From Bacteroidetes bacterium GWB2_32_14 (GTDB taxonomy: Bacteria; Bacteroidota; Bacteroidia; Bacteroidales; UBA12077): a stretch of DNA of 64,000 nt. The notes under the pieces are model-generated. The model did no database searches, had not been told where the DNA came from, and was given only the letters and a program-made list of their open reading frames with translations. Location of the stretch: NCBI GenBank assembly GCA_001768235.1, contig MENK01000024.1, positions 148,468-212,467 of the forward strand, in the 5' to 3' direction. Below are positions 55,443-64,000 of this stretch, one piece after another. Position numbers and translations under genes: made by a program. The first letter of the stretch is position 1; each line of letters opens with the position of its first letter.

Positions 55443-57191
55443 TTATCGAAGAATTTTCCGTACAAAAGCAACGGTAAAGTACGACATCATAAATACTCCT
55501 GTAAATGCTGTAATATCGGCCAAATAACGTATCGGCCCAATTGGTAAAATGTCTCCGTATCCCACGGTAAAATAAGTAATTCCTGTATAATAGACTGCAT
55601 CCCAAAATCTCAACCAAAAGGAATCGCCTTGCTGGACCGAATTTAAACTTGAATTGGTAAGATATGGTATTATTGTATAAAGTAAAGCATACATAAAATA
55701 AATTACAACATTACTAAAAATTACTCTCACAGGTGAAGTTGCATAGAGTCCCATCCAGTCGAATACCAGCATTTTAAAACCGTAAGCAGGGAATTGCCAG
55801 ATTGCAGAAATCTTGTTTTTTTGTATTGATTCCAATAATATGGCTTTTGATTCGTTTCGTTTAAATTCAATATATGCCTTATCTTCATCATCATATTGTC
55901 CGGCACTATTGAAGTTTTCTTTTAAAATACGGAATTGTTCTGCTTTTTCGCGTTTGCTGGTTGAAGATTGAGAATAAATTAAGTTTTTAACATTGTTTGA
56001 ATCCCAGTTGAGATAAATCCTTCCAATAAGCCGAATACCCGCGAAATTAACAGTTTTAATGTTTACCTGAAAATCGTAGGGTTTAAAATCAATGATATCG
56101 CGTCCCAGAGAATCGGAGAGGTCAAGGAAATTACATTCAGCTAATCTCAAATCAACATAATAATCGAGATGGCATGATTTAAGCGAGAGCTCCATTATAT
56201 GAGAATTGTAAAAGCTTAGGTTTCCGGTACCAAAATCGGCATTATCGAGAAAAAGCAGTGTTTTATTAAATTCGACTTGTTCAAATGAAACATTCCCGGC
56301 ACCCCACTGTGATTTTCTCATTGTAATTTTTCCGCCATTGTGCTGGCATGCTTCGAAAGTTTTTTCACCATTTCCAAAAATTGCCCTGTTAAAGCTTACT
56401 TTGGCATCTTTAAATTCTACAGTTCTGAAATCTACTTTCCCGTTTCCAAATTCGGTTTGTTCAAAGACGACCTCGTTGCAATGAAAACGGGCAAAATGAA
56501 AATCTTTTTTCCCGTCACCCATTCGTGCAACTTTAAACGAAACCCTGTCGGATTTGAATTCTGAATTTATAAAAGTAATATCGCCATGATTAAATTCGGT
56601 ATTCATAAAAAGAACATCCCCATTACCAAAGTGGGCATCTTGAAAGTTTTTATGCCCGTTGCCAAAATTGGAGTTTTTAAAGCTTACTTCACCATCACCA
56701 AATTGGGCGTTTGAAAAATCAACATTTCCATCTTTAAACAAAGCGTAACTGAAATTAAGCCCGCCTAAATTAAAATTGGTGCCGTGGAAGTTTATCGAAC
56801 CATTCAGAAAATGAGCATTTTCAAAATTTTTATAATTGTTGTCGAACTCGGCATGTGAGAAATCGGTTTCTACACGTGAATCAAAAAAGGTGTTGTATGC
56901 AGAAAATTGGTGAAGTTTAATAGTTGCTTTCTTCTCAATATTTCTACTGGTTCGGTAATCATCAAGTGAAAAATTTTCTACATAACACTGGTCGATATTT
57001 ATTGTTTTTTCTTTATCTATTAATCTATAAATATCTTCGCAGTCAATATATCCCAGTTCAATATATGCAATTTCTTTTTTATTTTCGTCCAGAAATGAAA
57101 TAGCTGCTGTGTTTTGATACTTAATTCCTGATTCGGTTACAAACGGGGTATCTTTAATTTTTACTTTATAATTGTAAAAGTTATTTATCAT
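55443..57191 (-). CDS. Potassium channel with N-terminal tandem 12-residue repeat domain
   Basis: The 582-residue protein has three parts. Residues 1-103 are a beta-rich start. Residues 104-331 hold 19 tandem 12-residue repeats (18 well kept from 116) of consensus F-G-[ND]-G-x-V-x-F-x-x-[AST]-x. Residues 332-470 are a linker with pentapeptide-like strands. The C-terminal two-helix pore (about 480-582) carries the selectivity filter TVGYGD at 542-547. Pentapeptide-repeat channels are known, but the strict 12-residue period here differs from the usual 5/20 pattern. The repeats likely form a solenoid that senses a ligand or partner. The gene shares its strand with the Ca/Na antiporter 65 nt downstream. 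Confidence 0.85.
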   Translation of the reverse strand: MINNFYNYKVKIKDTPFVTESGIKYQNTAAISFLDENKKEIAYIELGYIDCEDIYRLIDKEKTINIDQCYVENFSLDDYRTSRNIEKKATIKLHQFSAYNTFFDSRVETDFSHAEFDNNYKNFENAHFLNGSINFHGTNFNLGGLNFSYALFKDGNVDFSNAQFGDGEVSFKNSNFGNGHKNFQDAHFGNGDVLFMNTEFNHGDITFINSEFKSDRVSFKVARMGDGKKDFHFARFHCNEVVFEQTEFGNGKVDFRTVEFKDAKVSFNRAIFGNGEKTFEACQHNGGKITMRKSQWGAGNVSFEQVEFNKTLLFLDNADFGTGNLSFYNSHIMELSLKSCHLDYYVDLRLAECNFLDLSDSLGRDIIDFKPYDFQVNIKTVNFAGIRLIGRIYLNWDSNNVKNLIYSQSSTSKREKAEQFRILKENFNSAGQYDDEDKAYIEFKRNESKAILLESIQKNKISAIWQFPAYGFKMLVFDWMGLYATSPVRVIFSNVVIYFMYALLYTIIPYLTNSSLNSVQQGDSFWLRFWDAVYYTGITYFTVGYGDILPIGPIRYLADITAFTGVFMMSYFTVAFVRKILR

Positions 57192-57282
57192 TGTCAGGTT
57201 CGAATATTATAATTCAAATATAATAAAATAAGTTTGAGTTATGAGTTTAATTATCAATTAATCAATAATCAATACATGTTAA

Positions 57283-60165
57283 TTACCTGTTGCATAATTG
57301 TTTATAGGGGCAATTTTTACAGGTGGTTAAATCTTCTGTTTGACTAAAGTTTATTGCCGGATTATATATTTCGTTTATCAATTTGCTTAGTTCTTCGCTA
57401 AATTCTGTATTTATTGTTTTGTAATCCGAGATGAATGATTTATCATCTTTTAAAAGTATATGAAAATCAAAATTATTCTCAAATAATTTACGCAGAGAAT
57501 AAATCCCGGGAATAACAGGTAATTCTGGTTTTTCATTTTCTGTATAAAATTTTGAATAGATAAACGTTTGAAATACGGCACTATTCTGGTCATCTTTTTT
57601 ACCTGAAAAAAGGGAATTTATGTTTTTAAATTCGAGTTTATCGTTTCCCGATTTGTAATCGACAATACGAATTTGTGAGTTCATTTTATCAATCCGGTCG
57701 ATTTTACCGCCCAGGTTTACTTTGTGTGGTGAGTTATTAACAGTTGCCGAGACATTTATCAAATAGTTATTTTCAAGAGAGAGTATATCGAAAGGAGTAT
57801 ATTGTTCATCAACTTTCACTATTTGCCTGATGTATTTTTCAATCACTTCGCGGATAATAATATTCTTTCCCAGGTAAACGGTTTTACCTGCGGATTTAAA
57901 ATATTCCTTGTTAAAAGCTTCATCAATTGCATTTGTAATCGTATTCTCATTTTTTAATATAGAAAGCAAAATTTCGGAATCTACAGTTTTTCCAATGTAA
58001 GGATTATACAAAACATGCATGGCCTCGTGCAGTATATTTCCAAACAAAGGAGCATCAATTTCTTCTGTTATTTCATCTTTTTCCTTTAAGCCGGAAATAT
58101 GCCGGAAATAGAACTGGAGTTTACATTTTAAATACGAGCTGATAGCACTTGGAGAGATATATTTTTGTTCTTCAGTATCGGATGCATGATATTTTGCAAG
58201 TTTTTTTAAAATATCATTGTTTTTAAATATTGAAATTTCCTTTTGTGTTTTTGTATTGATATTGTACCGGATACTTTTTTCATTTACAAGATACATGTTT
58301 TCGAATTTAAGCTGGTATATAAACCGGCTCATTTCGCCCGATTGCAAACCATCTGTTTTCGAGTTGTAAACCAGGGTTATATTTTTTGCCCGCTGGATTA
58401 AACGATAGAAATAGTAAGCATATATGGCATCCTGGTGTTCGATGGTGGGTAATCCAAATCCTCGTCGCAGGTTGTATGGAATAAATGATAAGGATGATTC
58501 TGACTTTGGAAAAATCCCTTCATTTACCGATAAAACAATAAGATTTTCAAAATCAAGCAAGCGGGTTTCCAATATGCCCATTATTTGTAAGCCTGTTAAC
58601 GGCTCGCCGGTAAAAGGAATGCGCAGGTTGCGGATGATTTTGCGCAATAACCTGATAAACGTATCGATTTTAATTTCAACTTTTTGTTCTGCAAGAACAT
58701 CTTTTACCCTGTTTACCGATAAATAAATATGATATATGTATTCTTTCTCTATTGACAATGAATGAATATTTTCTTCTGAGTTTGTTGAATATAATGAGTT
58801 GTAAATTTGATGAATGATGGAAAGTATATATTCCGATAACTCAATGTAATTATTAATTCTTTTAAAGATGCCAACAAAAAAACTATTTTTTCCTAATTCA
58901 TCTGATGTCAGCTGAATACGATTCCTGGTTTGAATGTGCTGAATAAGTTCTTCGGCGGTATTGGTAAATTGTGATTTTATGTATTGATGATTCAATATGG
59001 CCAGCACATTTTTATGATAAAAAGTGATAGTACCTGTTGAAGATTGTTTACTGTTTTTTTGTAGCCCGATTATGTGTTCGAGTAAGCTGTAAATAGGCGT
59101 ATTTATTACAGGGTACCCCATTGTAATATTTACTTTGTTTATTGTGTCGGGTACAGAATGAATTACAGGTATAAGCAAGTGTTCATCGGCTAATACAATA
59201 GCTGTTTTATCGGGCGAATCGGTTAATTGATACGTATTCTCAAGTAGTTTTTGAGTAATTAGTTTTGCCTGTCCAACATCCGAAGGAACCGAGATTATTT
59301 CAATATTTTTGGACGATGTTAAATTTGTAAAATTTACTTTTGTTTCAAAAGCAATATTTTGCTTGTAATTTACCAGGTTCTCACGTAGAAAATAACCTGC
59401 TTCGTATTTCTCATTTTTAATATAAAGCTCATCGTAATCCCAGTAAAAATCTGCTTTTTTATTGTTATTCAAATGCGTGAATAATACTTTTTCGCAGTTG
59501 TTTAAGGCATTAAATCCAATAAAAACATATTTTGAGTGGTTTAGTTTTACATTGGAATTGTCTTTTAATTTATCGGCAACGGTTTTGTACACCATACCCT
59601 CGTATGCAATGGTGCCGGCTTTTAGATTCGTGTTGAATTCGGTATAAATATCGAAAAGAACGTTCCAAATGCTAATAAAATCCTGTTGATAAAGTGAATT
59701 TTTTTCAGGATCAAATGATTTCCAGAATTCCTGTATAGCTTCCAGTTGTTTTTCGGAGAGATAAGCAAACTGGTCATGTATTGATTTCAGGTTTTTCAGG
59801 TTTTTGAATAAATCACCAGGATTAACCAGGTACTTGTCAATATTGTCGAAATCGTTCAGGAGCATTTCACCCCAGAAGTAAAATTCGTCAAAACTTTCGT
59901 TTGATTTTTTTACTTTAGTATATACTTTGTAAAGCTCAAAAAGAAGTTTAATGTTATCGGCAACCTGTAAACCCGAAATATCCTGTACAAGCTCGTTAAT
60001 TGTAGTTGTAGTTGGCGACCAGATAGGTTTATCGGCAAGCTCGGAAAGATATTTTTTAAAATACAAGCTGGCCCTGCGATTTGGAAAAACAATGCATAAA
60101 TCGGAGATATTTTCTCCATACCGTGAATAAAGATCAGTTGCTATATGTTTTAAAAATGGTTCCAT
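57283..60165 (-). CDS. addB: AddB-like PD-(D/E)XK nuclease/inactivated helicase
   Basis: The 960-residue protein has a helicase-like N-terminal region (LCIVFPNRRASLYFKKYL near residues 22-39) without a classical Walker A GxGKT. It ends in a RecB-type nuclease domain: H713, D823 (GKIDRID), D836 and K838 (VDYKSG). Cysteines C681, C949, C952 and C958 match the AddB iron-sulfur-staple arrangement. With AddA it would process double-strand breaks for RecA. It overlaps the radical SAM gene by 16 nt. Confidence 0.88.
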   Translation of the reverse strand: MEPFLKHIATDLYSRYGENISDLCIVFPNRRASLYFKKYLSELADKPIWSPTTTTINELVQDISGLQVADNIKLLFELYKVYTKVKKSNESFDEFYFWGEMLLNDFDNIDKYLVNPGDLFKNLKNLKSIHDQFAYLSEKQLEAIQEFWKSFDPEKNSLYQQDFISIWNVLFDIYTEFNTNLKAGTIAYEGMVYKTVADKLKDNSNVKLNHSKYVFIGFNALNNCEKVLFTHLNNNKKADFYWDYDELYIKNEKYEAGYFLRENLVNYKQNIAFETKVNFTNLTSSKNIEIISVPSDVGQAKLITQKLLENTYQLTDSPDKTAIVLADEHLLIPVIHSVPDTINKVNITMGYPVINTPIYSLLEHIIGLQKNSKQSSTGTITFYHKNVLAILNHQYIKSQFTNTAEELIQHIQTRNRIQLTSDELGKNSFFVGIFKRINNYIELSEYILSIIHQIYNSLYSTNSEENIHSLSIEKEYIYHIYLSVNRVKDVLAEQKVEIKIDTFIRLLRKIIRNLRIPFTGEPLTGLQIMGILETRLLDFENLIVLSVNEGIFPKSESSLSFIPYNLRRGFGLPTIEHQDAIYAYYFYRLIQRAKNITLVYNSKTDGLQSGEMSRFIYQLKFENMYLVNEKSIRYNINTKTQKEISIFKNNDILKKLAKYHASDTEEQKYISPSAISSYLKCKLQFYFRHISGLKEKDEITEEIDAPLFGNILHEAMHVLYNPYIGKTVDSEILLSILKNENTITNAIDEAFNKEYFKSAGKTVYLGKNIIIREVIEKYIRQIVKVDEQYTPFDILSLENNYLINVSATVNNSPHKVNLGGKIDRIDKMNSQIRIVDYKSGNDKLEFKNINSLFSGKKDDQNSAVFQTFIYSKFYTENEKPELPVIPGIYSLRKLFENNFDFHILLKDDKSFISDYKTINTEFSEELSKLINEIYNPAINFSQTEDLTTCKNCPYKQLCNR

Positions 60166-61112
60166 ATTTTATTTAAAAGTTTCCCTTGCCAGGTATCAAG
60201 TTCTTCCAATCGTTTTTCAAATTTAACCAAAATCTGGTCGTTACGAATTAATCCCCAACCGGGGCCTGCCAAAAATCGTGGTGGTACTTCACCGGCAAAT
60301 CTCTCAATTACAAATGAAGGGTTTAATCTTTCAATAAACTGAATAAAAAAGTCGATGTATTCAGGCAATTCGAAAAATGTAAAATTCTCCGGATGTTCAT
60401 TGAATTCTTTTTCCATAGCTGTTCCTTTAATAATTTGTAACTGATGGAACTTAATGGTGTCAAGTGGGAGCGATGAAATAATTTTTGCTTCATTCAATAT
60501 TTCTTCTTTCGATTCTCCAGGCAACCCGATAATAAAATGTGCACCGGTTTTTATTCCCATCTGTTTTGTTTTTTCAATTGTTTCGACAGATTGCTCGAAT
60601 GTATGTCCACGGTTTATGCGTTCGAGTGTTTTATTGTAGCACGACTCAACCCCATATTCAATAATAATGTAATGCGACCGGGATAATTCTTTAAAATATT
60701 CAAGTTTTTTGTCATCAATACAATCGGGGCGAGTACCTATAACCAGTCCAACAACACCGGGAATATTTAATGCTTCGTTGTAAATAGTTTTAAGCTTGCT
60801 CAAAGGAGCATAAGTATTTGAATAAGACTGGAAATATGCAAGGTAATTTTTAGCCCGCCGGTAACGATTAATATGAAATTCTATTCCTTCTTCTATTTGC
60901 TGTTTTATAGATTTCTCAGGAGTACAGTACGATGGATTAAACGCATCGTTGTTACAATAAGTACAACCACCTGTGCCTTTTGAACCATCGCGGTTAGGGC
61001 ATGTAAAACCTGCATCAATTGTAACTTTCTGAACTCTTTCGCCTAAAGTACGCTTGAAATATTCACTATACGAGTTAAATCGCCTGTTATGGCCCCAGGG
61101 ATAGTTTATCAT
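60150..61112 (-). CDS. TIGR01212-family radical SAM protein (YhcC-like)
   Basis: The 320-residue protein has the unusual cysteine arrangement of this family: C38 in TCPNRDG, then C50 and C53 in GGCTYC, in place of CxxxCxxC. Downstream motifs are LAYFQSYSNTYAP, GTRPDC and GAHFIIGLPGE, typical of Elp3-like radical SAM folds. The reaction is not known. Here the gene is sandwiched between addA and addB and overlaps addB, so at least its expression is tied to the repair genes. Confidence 0.88.
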   Translation of the reverse strand: MINYPWGHNRRFNSYSEYFKRTLGERVQKVTIDAGFTCPNRDGSKGTGGCTYCNNDAFNPSYCTPEKSIKQQIEEGIEFHINRYRRAKNYLAYFQSYSNTYAPLSKLKTIYNEALNIPGVVGLVIGTRPDCIDDKKLEYFKELSRSHYIIIEYGVESCYNKTLERINRGHTFEQSVETIEKTKQMGIKTGAHFIIGLPGESKEEILNEAKIISSLPLDTIKFHQLQIIKGTAMEKEFNEHPENFTFFELPEYIDFFIQFIERLNPSFVIERFAGEVPPRFLAGPGWGLIRNDQILVKFEKRLEELDTWQGKLLNKIWNHF

Positions 61113-61172
61113 TTGATAGTATTACTTTCTATTTGTTTTTCTGTTAATTAAATTTTTACTTCACTAGTTGCA

Positions 61173-61204
61173 AGCTATCAGCTACCAGCTTTTAGCTACC
61201 AGCC
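61173..61204. repeat. Heptanucleotide tandem repeat AGCTAYC over the addA stop codon
   Basis: AGCTATC, AGCTACC, AGCTTTT and AGCTACC are followed by AGCC, at exact 7-bp spacing. The addA stop codon (61192-61194) and its last codons (AGS) lie inside the array. Confidence 0.7.
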
Positions 61205-64000
61205 TTAATTATTCCCAAATCTACATACCACAAGTAGCCTTCAACCGGTTTGTTGTGCATTTCTTTTATTATATCCATGTAGGTTCTTACTTGTTTATAA
61301 TGTTTTTCTTCTTCCTGTTCACCGAACTTATAATCGATTACAATTATTTTTTCTTTTCCAATTAAAACCCGATCGGGGCGGGCTATTTTACCATTTTTTA
61401 AAAGAATTTCCCGTTCCGGTTTTACCAGCCATTTATCGCTAAACCAACTCTTTATCTGTTCGTTTTTAAATGTCTGATTAATTTTTTCAGAGATATCATT
61501 TTTTTCATTGCCTGAAATTTTTCCTTCAAAAGTCATTTTCTCAATTGCATCAGGAATATCTTTTTCGGTGTTAATATTCTCAAATATCTCGTGCATAATT
61601 TTGCCATGACTCACCCTTTTAAATGGGGTATTTTCCTTTCCTGTAAAAAAGTAGTTGTCGTGTAATTTTAAACGGAGTTTATTTTGAATTTCAAAAAAAG
61701 GATAATCATTCATCATGATTTCTTCGGGTAGATCTTTTGGTTTTTCACTGAAATATTCGAGTTCACCAAATTCAAGTATTGATTTTTCTTTATCAAAAGA
61801 TTCTGTAAAATTGATTAATTCATTATTTGCAGGTTTTGGAAAGCTTTCAGTATTCTGGTAAACAAAGTGCAAAAGTTCTCCCACGGTTGATGGTGATTTT
61901 GATTTTTCCTTTACCTGTGAAAAAGTAAACAAGGCTTGTTCTGCGCGTGTAAAAGCTACATACAGGAGATTCAGGTTATCCACATAAGCATGCAGTTTCT
62001 CGTTAAAATAAGCATCGCTAAAAATAGTTTTTGTAAGCTCAGATTTATATTTAACAGGAATAAGCTCAAGTTTATTGAAAGGTTCTTTTTCGGGTTTACA
62101 CCACAAAATATTTACCTGGCTTGGTTTATGATCAATTTCCCAGTTGCAAAACGGGATTATCACTGCTTTAAACTCCAGGCCTTTCGATTTATGAATGGTA
62201 ATTATACGGATTGCATCCTGATTCTCAGAAATGTTGAGCGTTTCGTTAAATCCTTTTTCGTTCCACCATTCTATAAAGGTATGAATGTCGGCAGATTTAT
62301 TCCTGCTGAAATTGAGAACAATATCCTGAAAGGCTTGTAAATAGGGAATGTCTTGTTTAAGTTGATTCAAATTAAAAATCTTTATTATTTGATCGGTTAG
62401 CTCAAACAGGGGAAGTTGTTTCAATAAATCCAGGGAATTTAAAAAAACTGACGGGAGACTTTTTTGCAATTGGTTATCCTTTTCGTGTAAGAAACTTTCA
62501 GGAAATGCCTGAGAATCTTTTTTTACAGGCTCTGTGTTGATTATATTTTTCTGATAATTCCAGGCAAGATAAGCCGTGTTTATGTCATCACCGGGATCGA
62601 GAAGAAAATTTAAAACCGATAAAATGAAAGGAATAACAGTCGAATTTACAAGGAAAAGCGAGTCATTCGAAATAAAATCAAAGCGATATTTTGTAGTTTC
62701 TGTTAACGAATTTTTATATTGAATCAACGTGTCGGCAATCTCCTGGCCTTCAGAGCCTCTCCGAACAAGAACCGCGATATCATTTAAGCGGAATCCTTTA
62801 TCCTGTAAGTTTTCGATTAATTTAGGGACACGATTTTTTACTTCTGTTTTCCATTCCTTAAATTCAGAATCTTTAAAAAAGGTATGGTGAACATATCCGC
62901 CATCGTTGTCCATTCCTTCAGGATTTTGCTGAATAATATCGCTATAGGCATTTACAATTTTATTCTCGAACCCGGGATTGGATTTGGGCAGTTGTTCATT
63001 AAAATGGTTTTGCAGAATTGTTGACGAATACCAAAATGCGGCGTTATTGTATGCAATAATTTTCTTTTTGCTGCGCCAGTTGATTTTTAACGATTGTAAA
63101 TCGGGAGTAAACTGCGAGAAATCGTTGTTTACATTTTCTGACAGTATTTTCCAATCGCTGTTTCGCCAACGGTAAATCGACTGTTTTACATCGCCAACAA
63201 GCAGGTTATTGTTTCCTTCGGCAAGGCTGTTTCCTATTAAGGGTTTAAAGTTATTCCACTGAATGCGCGATGTATCCTGAAACTCATCAATCATGAAATG
63301 CTTATAAATACTGCCTGTTTTCTCGTAGATAAATGGAGAGTCATTCGTGTCGATAATAATCTGTAAAAGCCTGCCCGCGTCCGAAATAAGGAATATTCCC
63401 TGTTCTTCGCAGTAGGATCGGAGTTTGTTGGCAATGTCGGTTAAAATGCCCAGTGTATGTATAAACCTGAGTATGTTAAGCGAAGTATAATAATCAACAT
63501 GGTTTTCGTTGTAAAAATGAATTGCATCAAGCAGTAGTTCGAATAAACCATTATGAAGAGCATTCTCAATAATCTCTTTTTTGGGACTGTCTTTTTTAAT
63601 CCAGGGATCTATACTTTCTGTTCCACTTATGGCTCTTGTTCTTGGTTCAAAATCATTTTTTTCAGAAATATTGATGAAATATCCGGCTACACCAGATTTC
63701 CCGTAACTAAAATCTTCAATGGTGAGGCCATTTTTTTCGATAATTTGTAGTCCTTGCTTACCGAAGGCCTTTAGTGTGTTTTCGAACTTCGCCTTTATTT
63801 CCTGCAGCTTGTTCAGGTAATCCTTAAGAAAAGCCTTGTCATTCATTTTTTTGATAAGTGCCTGGTCGAACGATTTATATTCTTCTTTAAAAATCTCTTG
63901 TGCCAGTTTCAGAATATCGTTTTTGAAGTCCCATTTCGAACCTTCTTCAATGTTAGTTAATGCAAAGTTTACAAGCCATTCGCGTAATTCTTTATTTGAT
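61192..64000 (-). CDS. addA: AddA-like UvrD/RecB helicase-nuclease, 5' end beyond window
   Basis: The frame is open to the right edge (residues before 63846 read ...EEYKSFDQALIKK), so the gene starts outside the window. About 936 residues are visible: motif II DEFQDTS, motif III LLVGDVKQSIYRWR, motif V ITIHKSKGLEFKAV and motif VI LYVAFTRAEQAL. A C-terminal RecB-type nuclease follows (ARPDRVL... then VIDYKFG). Walker A should lie off the edge. AddA is the active 3'-5' helicase and nuclease subunit of AddAB; with the downstream addB it forms a double-strand break repair complex. Confidence 0.88.
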   Translation of the reverse strand, partial: SNKELREWLVNFALTNIEEGSKWDFKNDILKLAQEIFKEEYKSFDQALIKKMNDKAFLKDYLNKLQEIKAKFENTLKAFGKQGLQIIEKNGLTIEDFSYGKSGVAGYFINISEKNDFEPRTRAISGTESIDPWIKKDSPKKEIIENALHNGLFELLLDAIHFYNENHVDYYTSLNILRFIHTLGILTDIANKLRSYCEEQGIFLISDAGRLLQIIIDTNDSPFIYEKTGSIYKHFMIDEFQDTSRIQWNNFKPLIGNSLAEGNNNLLVGDVKQSIYRWRNSDWKILSENVNNDFSQFTPDLQSLKINWRSKKKIIAYNNAAFWYSSTILQNHFNEQLPKSNPGFENKIVNAYSDIIQQNPEGMDNDGGYVHHTFFKDSEFKEWKTEVKNRVPKLIENLQDKGFRLNDIAVLVRRGSEGQEIADTLIQYKNSLTETTKYRFDFISNDSLFLVNSTVIPFILSVLNFLLDPGDDINTAYLAWNYQKNIINTEPVKKDSQAFPESFLHEKDNQLQKSLPSVFLNSLDLLKQLPLFELTDQIIKIFNLNQLKQDIPYLQAFQDIVLNFSRNKSADIHTFIEWWNEKGFNETLNISENQDAIRIITIHKSKGLEFKAVIIPFCNWEIDHKPSQVNILWCKPEKEPFNKLELIPVKYKSELTKTIFSDAYFNEKLHAYVDNLNLLYVAFTRAEQALFTFSQVKEKSKSPSTVGELLHFVYQNTESFPKPANNELINFTESFDKEKSILEFGELEYFSEKPKDLPEEIMMNDYPFFEIQNKLRLKLHDNYFFTGKENTPFKRVSHGKIMHEIFENINTEKDIPDAIEKMTFEGKISGNEKNDISEKINQTFKNEQIKSWFSDKWLVKPEREILLKNGKIARPDRVLIGKEKIIVIDYKFGEQEEEKHYKQVRTYMDIIKEMHNKPVEGYLWYVDLGIIKAGS

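Noticed and set aside
55390-55617. Separate small gene overlapping the channel 3' end
   Set aside because: It lies in another frame over the conserved pore region and has biased, implausible composition; the channel frame explains the sequence.
56199-56846. 36-nt periodicity resembling a CRISPR array
   Set aside because: The period comes from 12-residue protein repeats. The DNA units are not conserved, there are no spacers, and the frame is open throughout with a channel domain attached.

Overview
The window is AT-rich chromosomal DNA of a Bacteroidota member, most likely class Bacteroidia (Bacteroidales or Marinilabiliales type). The grounds are the TonB-dependent receptors with N-terminal carboxypeptidase-regulatory domains, the absence of Shine-Dalgarno sequences, a TTTG/TAnnTTTG-type promoter, a SiaB/SiaC pair, DUF4301, DUF6122 and an AddAB-like repair pair. 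No rRNA, tRNA, CRISPR array, insertion sequence or prophage was seen.

Layout. (1) Positions 1-14500, all on the minus strand: a Wzx/Wzy-type surface polysaccharide locus read right to left. It opens with enzymes that make amino- and uronic-acid sugar nucleotides (WbpE, WbpD, WbpB, a TviB/WbpA-type dehydrogenase, UDP-glucose dehydrogenase, a WbpP-type epimerase). Two GT4 glycosyltransferases, an acyltransferase, the Wzy candidate and the Wzx flippase follow. The distal end is decaying: a second acyltransferase has an in-frame stop, capE (first step to UDP-L-FucNAc) is intact, capF survives only as an N-terminal scrap, and the fnlC/capG epimerase is frameshifted. (2) 14502-16917, minus: rny, a 6S-like RNA, zapA and a small coiled-coil gene. 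(3) 17066-26406: secreted M23 and M28 peptidases, a membrane protein, a BtuB-like receptor, and an ECF sigma factor with a membrane partner and a KYG-repeat surface protein. (4) 26489-37455: housekeeping and metabolic genes, including indolepyruvate oxidoreductase IorAB, YjbQ, a TonB receptor, DUF4301 and CorA. (5) 37718-45687: a phosphate-regulon-like block with a TonB receptor, a beta-helix lipoprotein, a PhoB-type regulator and a PiT-PhoU fusion transporter. Three 11-bp-spaced TTAA(C/A) triplets lie upstream of these genes. (6) 45985-51503: SiaB/SiaC, an SDR, a VOC protein, a PAS histidine kinase and Hsp20. (7) 51716-57191: trmD, a NifX-like protein with the DUF134 regulator and its likely operator, small membrane proteins, a Ca/Na antiporter, and a potassium channel fused to 18-19 tandem 12-residue repeats. 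(8) 57283-64000: AddB-like nuclease, radical SAM protein and AddA-like helicase-nuclease, which runs off the right edge.

The observations I rate highest are the predicted Pho boxes tying a TonB receptor and lipoprotein to phosphate control, the dodecapeptide-repeat potassium channel, the decay of the FucNAc pathway, the 6S-like RNA beside zapA, and degenerate heptanucleotide repeats that overlap stop codons.
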